Part shown: piece after piece, positions 6,510 through 9,023 of the stretch
Position numbering within the stretch: the first letter of the stretch is position 1
Layout of the letters: each line of letters opens with the position of its first letter
Assembly: GCA_003533825.1 (NCBI GenBank)
Contig: DQCG01000017.1
Span: 1-9,023 of the forward strand
Reading direction: 5' to 3'
Source of the DNA: Phycisphaerales bacterium
GTDB lineage: Bacteria; Planctomycetota; Phycisphaerae; Sedimentisphaerales; Anaerobacaceae
DNA: 9,023 nt
Notes under the pieces: generated by a model
Databases searched by the model: none
Told to the model about the DNA's origin: nothing
Seen by the model: only the letters and a program-made list of their open reading frames with translations
Made by a program: the position numbers and the translations under genes

Positions 6510-6995
6510 ATGGCAACAAAATCGCGCAAGGATAAGAATAAAGAAGGGCCGGTGGCGGTCAACAAGAAGGCTTACAGGAACTTCGAGATTATCGAGAAGT
6601 ACGAGGCCGGCCTCGGACTTTTGGGTACCGAGGTTAAATCGCTTCGGTCCGGCGGCGGCGACCTGAGCGGCTCGTACGCAAGAATTGAGGGCGAGCAATG
6701 CTGGCTCGTCGGTGCCGGGGTGGCCCAGTACCGGCAGGCCGGGGCCAGGCAGCATGACCCGACCAGGAAAAGAAAGCTGCTGCTGCACAAGGCGGAAATC
6801 CGCAAGATAAAAACTAAGCTCGAACAGAGAGGTTTCACTCTTGTGCCCCTGCGGATTTATTTTAACGACAGGGGCCTGGCAAAAATAGAATTGGCCCTTG
6901 CCAGGGGCAAAAGACAATACGACAAAAGACAGGCTATAGCGAAGCGCGACCAAAAACGTGATATTGACAGAAGTATGAAAAAATATCGAAAATAG
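6510..6995 (+). CDS. smpB: SsrA-binding protein SmpB (trans-translation factor)
   Basis: SmpB binds tmRNA and delivers it to ribosomes stalled on mRNAs lacking a stop codon, so that the unfinished protein is tagged and the ribosome freed. Family signatures are clear along the 161 residues: NFEIIEKYEAGLGLLGTEVK near the start, GSYARIEGEQCWLVGAGVAQY, the RKRKLLLHKAEIRK segment, GFTLVPLRIYF, and IELALARGKRQYDKRQ. A basic tail (KRDQKRDIDRSMKKYRK) follows, of the kind that enters the mRNA channel. Length is normal for the family. The ATG at 6510 is chosen; a GTG at 6504 in the same frame would add two residues, and neither has a good ribosome site. No ssrA gene was seen in the window. DUF1844 and trpC follow on the same strand. 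Confidence 0.96.
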   Translation: MATKSRKDKNKEGPVAVNKKAYRNFEIIEKYEAGLGLLGTEVKSLRSGGGDLSGSYARIEGEQCWLVGAGVAQYRQAGARQHDPTRKRKLLLHKAEIRKIKTKLEQRGFTLVPLRIYFNDRGLAKIELALARGKRQYDKRQAIAKRDQKRDIDRSMKKYRK

Positions 6996-7023
6996 GGAAG
7001 GATATTTACAGGGACCTAACATT

Positions 7024-7413
7024 ATGGCCAAAGAAAAAGAGCAGGAGAAAAAAATCATAGTCGATGATGACTGGAAACAACAAGCACAGAAAGAGAAGGA
7101 GATATTAGCCGCACAGGAGGAAGCTGAGAAGAAAGATAAGCAGGAAGAAGACAGGCCTCGCGGGCCGTTGCCGGAAGGTAATCTCGCCGCACTTATCAGT
7201 ATGCTCACAACGCAAGCCTTGTTTGCTTTGGGTTTATTGCAGTTCAAGGGGCAGGAAAAACATGAGCCCGATCTGGAGCTTGCGAAATACAATATCGATA
7301 TGCTCGAGACGCTTGAGGAGAAAACCAAGGGCAATTTGAGCGAGGAAGAGCAGACAGTGCTGGCGAATACTCTCGATGAGCTCCGCATGGGCTATGTCAA
7401 GGTTGCAGGATAA
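7024..7413 (+). CDS. DUF1844 family protein of unknown function
   Basis: This small protein of 129 residues has a highly charged N-terminal half (residues 1-45, rich in Lys and Glu and probably helical or disordered). A compact conserved part follows: NLAALISMLTTQALFALGLL (53-72), then ELAKYNIDMLETLEEKTKGN and a C-terminal helix with LSEEEQTVLANTLDELR. This is the DUF1844 pattern found in Planctomycetota, Acidobacteriota and other groups; no function is known to me. The hydrophobic LISMLTTQALFALGLL segment may be a buried helix or membrane-associated. It starts 28 nt after smpB (GGGA at 7011-7014) and ends 6 nt before trpC, so it is probably cotranscribed with both. Confidence 0.88.
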   Translation: MAKEKEQEKKIIVDDDWKQQAQKEKEILAAQEEAEKKDKQEEDRPRGPLPEGNLAALISMLTTQALFALGLLQFKGQEKHEPDLELAKYNIDMLETLEEKTKGNLSEEEQTVLANTLDELRMGYVKVAG

Positions 7414-7422
7414 GTTGAATTG
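7407..7422 (+). promoter_or_regulatory. Ribosome site that decides the TTG start of trpC
   Basis: AGGA (7407-7410) lies inside the last codons of the DUF1844 gene, 9 nt before a TTG at 7420. The in-frame TAA at 7411-7413 leaves TTG as the only usable upstream start, and the resulting N-terminus (MANILDKIIADK) is that expected of TrpC. The arrangement suggests translational coupling to the DUF1844 gene. Confidence 0.7.
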
Positions 7423-8223
7423 GCGAACATATTAGACAAGATAATTGCCGACAAGAAAGTTGAGGTGCGTTCTCGGCGTTCGCAGAGAAGTCTTGACGAG
7501 CTCAAACAGCAGGTTCGCTCTCTTCCCAAGTGCCGTAATTTCTACAAGGCCGTCACCAAGCCTAACCGGCGGGGCATAAACGTTATTGCAGAGGTCAAAA
7601 AGGCCTCGCCTTCGGCCGGGCTGATTCGCGAGGATTTCGACCCTGTGAAAATCGCGCAGACCTACGAGAAATGCGGCGCCGACGCAATCAGCGTCCTTAC
7701 CGATGAAAAGTACTTTCAGGGCCGGCTCGAATACATAAGTCAGATTCGCCGGGAAGTGGATCTACCCGTTCTGCGAAAGGATTTTATCATCGACCTCTGG
7801 CAGGTTTATGAATCTCGCGCCGCCGGCGCCGATGCGATACTGCTGATCACAGAGGCTCTTAAACCGGGCGAGCTGATGGACTTGATGATTGCCGCTGCCG
7901 AACTGACGCTCACCGTACTGCTGGAGGTCTACCAGGCCGATTCCCTGCTGACGGTTCGCAGCATGATAGGCTTTCCCAAGAAAGGTTACAGCGTTCTGGG
8001 GATTAACAATCGCGACCTGACGACAATGCAGGTCGATTTGAACACGACCAGCCGCCTGGGAGGGCTTCTCGATAGTAAGGATGAGCTGGTCGCCGAGAGC
8101 GGCATAAAGACGCGAGCCGACGTCGAAAAGCTGATGTCCGCCGGTGTAAGGGCGGTCCTGATCGGCCAGACGCTGTGTGAACATCCCGACATCGAGGAGA
8201 AATTTACTGAGCTGTTCGGCTGA
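7420..8223 (+). CDS. trpC: Indole-3-glycerol phosphate synthase TrpC
   Basis: This enzyme closes the ring of CdRP to indole-3-glycerol phosphate, releasing CO2 and water, in tryptophan synthesis. The 267-residue length is normal for the monofunctional (beta/alpha)8 barrel. By family alignment the catalytic residues are present: E58 and K60 in IAEVKKASPS, K120 in LRKDFI, E169 in LLEVY, N196 in GINNRDL and S227 in ESGI. The phosphate-binding end AVLIGQTLC is intact. The segment after beta-strand 6 reads LLEVYQ instead of the common VEVH, a mild variation. It starts with TTG (see the ribosome site). No other trp gene is in the window, so the pathway genes are scattered or lie elsewhere, and no leader peptide or attenuator is evident. 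Confidence 0.96.
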   Translation: MANILDKIIADKKVEVRSRRSQRSLDELKQQVRSLPKCRNFYKAVTKPNRRGINVIAEVKKASPSAGLIREDFDPVKIAQTYEKCGADAISVLTDEKYFQGRLEYISQIRREVDLPVLRKDFIIDLWQVYESRAAGADAILLITEALKPGELMDLMIAAAELTLTVLLEVYQADSLLTVRSMIGFPKKGYSVLGINNRDLTTMQVDLNTTSRLGGLLDSKDELVAESGIKTRADVEKLMSAGVRAVLIGQTLCEHPDIEEKFTELFG

Positions 8224-8235
8224 GATTTTATTGTT

Positions 8236-8279
8236 AGCCGTGGTTGCGAAGTTCCGAAGTTGCGCTGAAGCCACAGGCT
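8236..8279 (+). other. Stem-loop in the trpC to TauE-like gap
   Basis: AGCCGTGGTT (8236-8245) pairs with AAGCCACAGGCT (8268-8279), with a bulge and a G-U pair. The loop holds a direct repeat CGAAGTT (8247-8253 and 8255-8261) and a possible GCG/CGC inner stem. There is no T-run after it, so it is not a standard terminator. It may reduce transcription or protect the trpC mRNA end, leaving the next gene partly uncoupled. Confidence 0.4.
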
Positions 8280-8304
8280 GCATTTGAAGCGAGGTCAAAG
8301 TATT

Positions 8305-8664
8305 ATGAACGTATTTTTATATTTGCTTCTGGGGTTGGTAACCGGTATTTTTAGCGGCCTGATCGGTATTGGGGGAGCGATAATTATCATTCCTTCGCTG
8401 GTTCTTTTGTTCGGTCTCTCGCAGCACACCGCTCAGGGCACGACGCTGGCGCTGATGGTTCCGCCGATTGGTCTGCTCGCCGCGTGGACATATTACAAAC
8501 AAGGTTTCGTGGATTTTAAAATAGCCGGCCTGATATGTCTCGGCTTCTTTTTCGGCGGCCTGGTGGGCGCCAAATTCGCAACCAACATCCCGGAAGATAT
8601 TCTGCGAAAGGTTTTCGGGGTGATATTACTTGTTTCATCGTTGAGAATGATTTTCTACAAATGA
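8305..8664 (+). CDS. Half-size TauE/SafE (DUF81) family membrane protein
   Basis: The 119-residue protein is almost entirely hydrophobic, with three to four membrane segments. It opens with LLLGLVTGIFSGLIGIGGAI, the glycine-rich signature that begins each TauE/SafE repeat. GTTLALMVPPIGLLAAWTYY and GLICLGFFFGGLVGAKFA follow, and it ends with the typical KVFGVILLVSSLRMIF. Full-length members have two such repeats (about 250 residues), so this is a single-repeat form that would have to dimerise. It ends at a clean stop with no second repeat after it, so truncation is not evident. Members are linked to export of sulfite, sulfoacetate or other organosulfur anions; no substrate can be named here. 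The ATG at 8305 with GAGG at 8291-8294 is preferred over a TTG at 8284. Confidence 0.85.
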   Translation: MNVFLYLLLGLVTGIFSGLIGIGGAIIIIPSLVLLFGLSQHTAQGTTLALMVPPIGLLAAWTYYKQGFVDFKIAGLICLGFFFGGLVGAKFATNIPEDILRKVFGVILLVSSLRMIFYK

Positions 8665-8701
8665 AGAAAACATTTCCCGCTTCAGCTGCCCGCCGTACTT
8701 G

Positions 8702-9023
8702 CTATTTTTTTTGTGCCTTCTGGATTTTTGCCCAGGTGTCGCGCAGGCCGACGGTTCGGTTGAATACCGGCTTTTCCTTAGTGCTGTCCTTGTCGGCGCA
8801 GAAGTAGCCCAGCCTCTCGAACTGGTACCGGCTCAGAGGCTTGGCATCCGCCAGTGAAGGCTCGATCCGGCACGAATGCAGGATCTCCAGCGAGTCGGGA
8901 TTCAGGCTGGATTTGAAATCCTCGCCCTCGGCCACGTCGTCGGGATTCTCCTTCGTAAACAGATGGTCGTACAATCTGACTTCGGCCTCGACGGCGTGTT
9001 TTGCCGAGACCCAGTGCAGCGTC
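8702..9023 (-). CDS. glnS: Glutaminyl-tRNA synthetase, C-terminal end
   Basis: The last 106 residues are present; the rest lies beyond the right edge. GlnRS charges tRNA-Gln directly with glutamine. The fragment is the C-terminal anticodon-binding beta-barrel part: TLHWVSAKHAVEAEVRLYDH, then LFTKENPDD, LNPDSLEIL, EPSLADAKP, FQFERLGYF-like YQFERLGYFCADKDST, and the terminal KPVFNRTVGLRDTWAK, all close to the known family ending. The gene ends 37 nt from the stop of the TauE-like gene in a convergent arrangement, with no clear terminator hairpin between them. An in-frame TTG at 8974 is internal, not a start. Having GlnRS suggests direct charging rather than reliance on the GatCAB route alone. 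Confidence 0.95.
   Translation of the reverse strand, partial: TLHWVSAKHAVEAEVRLYDHLFTKENPDDVAEGEDFKSSLNPDSLEILHSCRIEPSLADAKPLSRYQFERLGYFCADKDSTKEKPVFNRTVGLRDTWAKIQKAQKK

Noticed and set aside
6473..6535. 20-codon ATG frame overlapping the smpB start
   Set aside because: No ribosome site and no similarity to anything I know; probably chance, though it could affect smpB initiation.
6471..7388. 305-codon open frame on the minus strand opposite smpB and DUF1844
   Set aside because: It is Ser/Phe/Cys-rich and without family features. It is antisense to two clearly recognised genes and arises from their Lys/Glu-rich codons.
7762..8298. 178-codon minus-strand frame opposite trpC
   Set aside because: It is a shadow of trpC, whose catalytic residues are all present on the plus strand.
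1..9023. CRISPR arrays, insertion sequences, tRNA or rRNA genes
   Set aside because: No regularly spaced repeats, transposase motifs or tRNA-like T-loop sequences were noticed on reading; no search tool was run.

Overview
The window most likely comes from a member of the Planctomycetota, probably class Phycisphaerae. The clues are a pseudopilin with the Phycisphaerae-style C-terminal block (an AHQ...NVLFLDIHV-like segment followed by CGINDDNIYTFWDGG), a DUF1844 protein, a glutaminyl-tRNA synthetase, and a membrane protein fusing a transporter-like region to a spermidine-synthase-like domain. This is inferred from protein character; no rRNA or other marker is present.

Layout. Positions 1-1178 (minus strand) hold most of a UDP-sugar pyrophosphorylase of the eukaryotic UAP/UDPGP type, which runs off the left edge. 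Its good sigma70-type promoter (1206-1234) lies back to back with an equally good promoter (1263-1291) pointing right. The right-facing promoter is followed by about 380 nt without a gene. That stretch carries a long-range 12-bp stem, a 12-bp palindrome and two 9-bp inverted repeats in crossed (pseudoknot-like) order, and it ends at the ribosome site of the next gene. That gene (1681-2943) is the most unusual in the window: a pseudopilin fused, through a glycine-rich linker, to a C-terminal Hint (hedgehog/intein) autoprocessing domain. A strong intrinsic terminator closes this unit at 3037-3079.

Positions 3232-6369 encode a 1045-residue protein with about 13 membrane segments in two related halves, then a spermidine-synthase-like methyltransferase-fold domain, then TPR repeats. 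It has its own probable promoter. Next comes a housekeeping cluster on the plus strand: smpB (6510-6995), a DUF1844 gene (7024-7413) and trpC (7420-8223, TTG start, 6 nt after the DUF1844 stop). After a hairpin-containing gap comes a half-size TauE/SafE-type membrane protein (8305-8664). The C-terminal end of glnS enters from the right on the minus strand (8702-9023), converging on it.

The housekeeping genes do not form one pathway. SmpB works in ribosome rescue, TrpC in tryptophan synthesis and GlnRS in aminoacylation. The part worth following up is 1263-3079: a long structured leader plus a pseudopilin-Hint gene bounded by its own promoter and terminator. The fusion predicts a surface or secretion-associated filament-like protein whose C-terminus is cut, or made reactive, by a self-processing domain.
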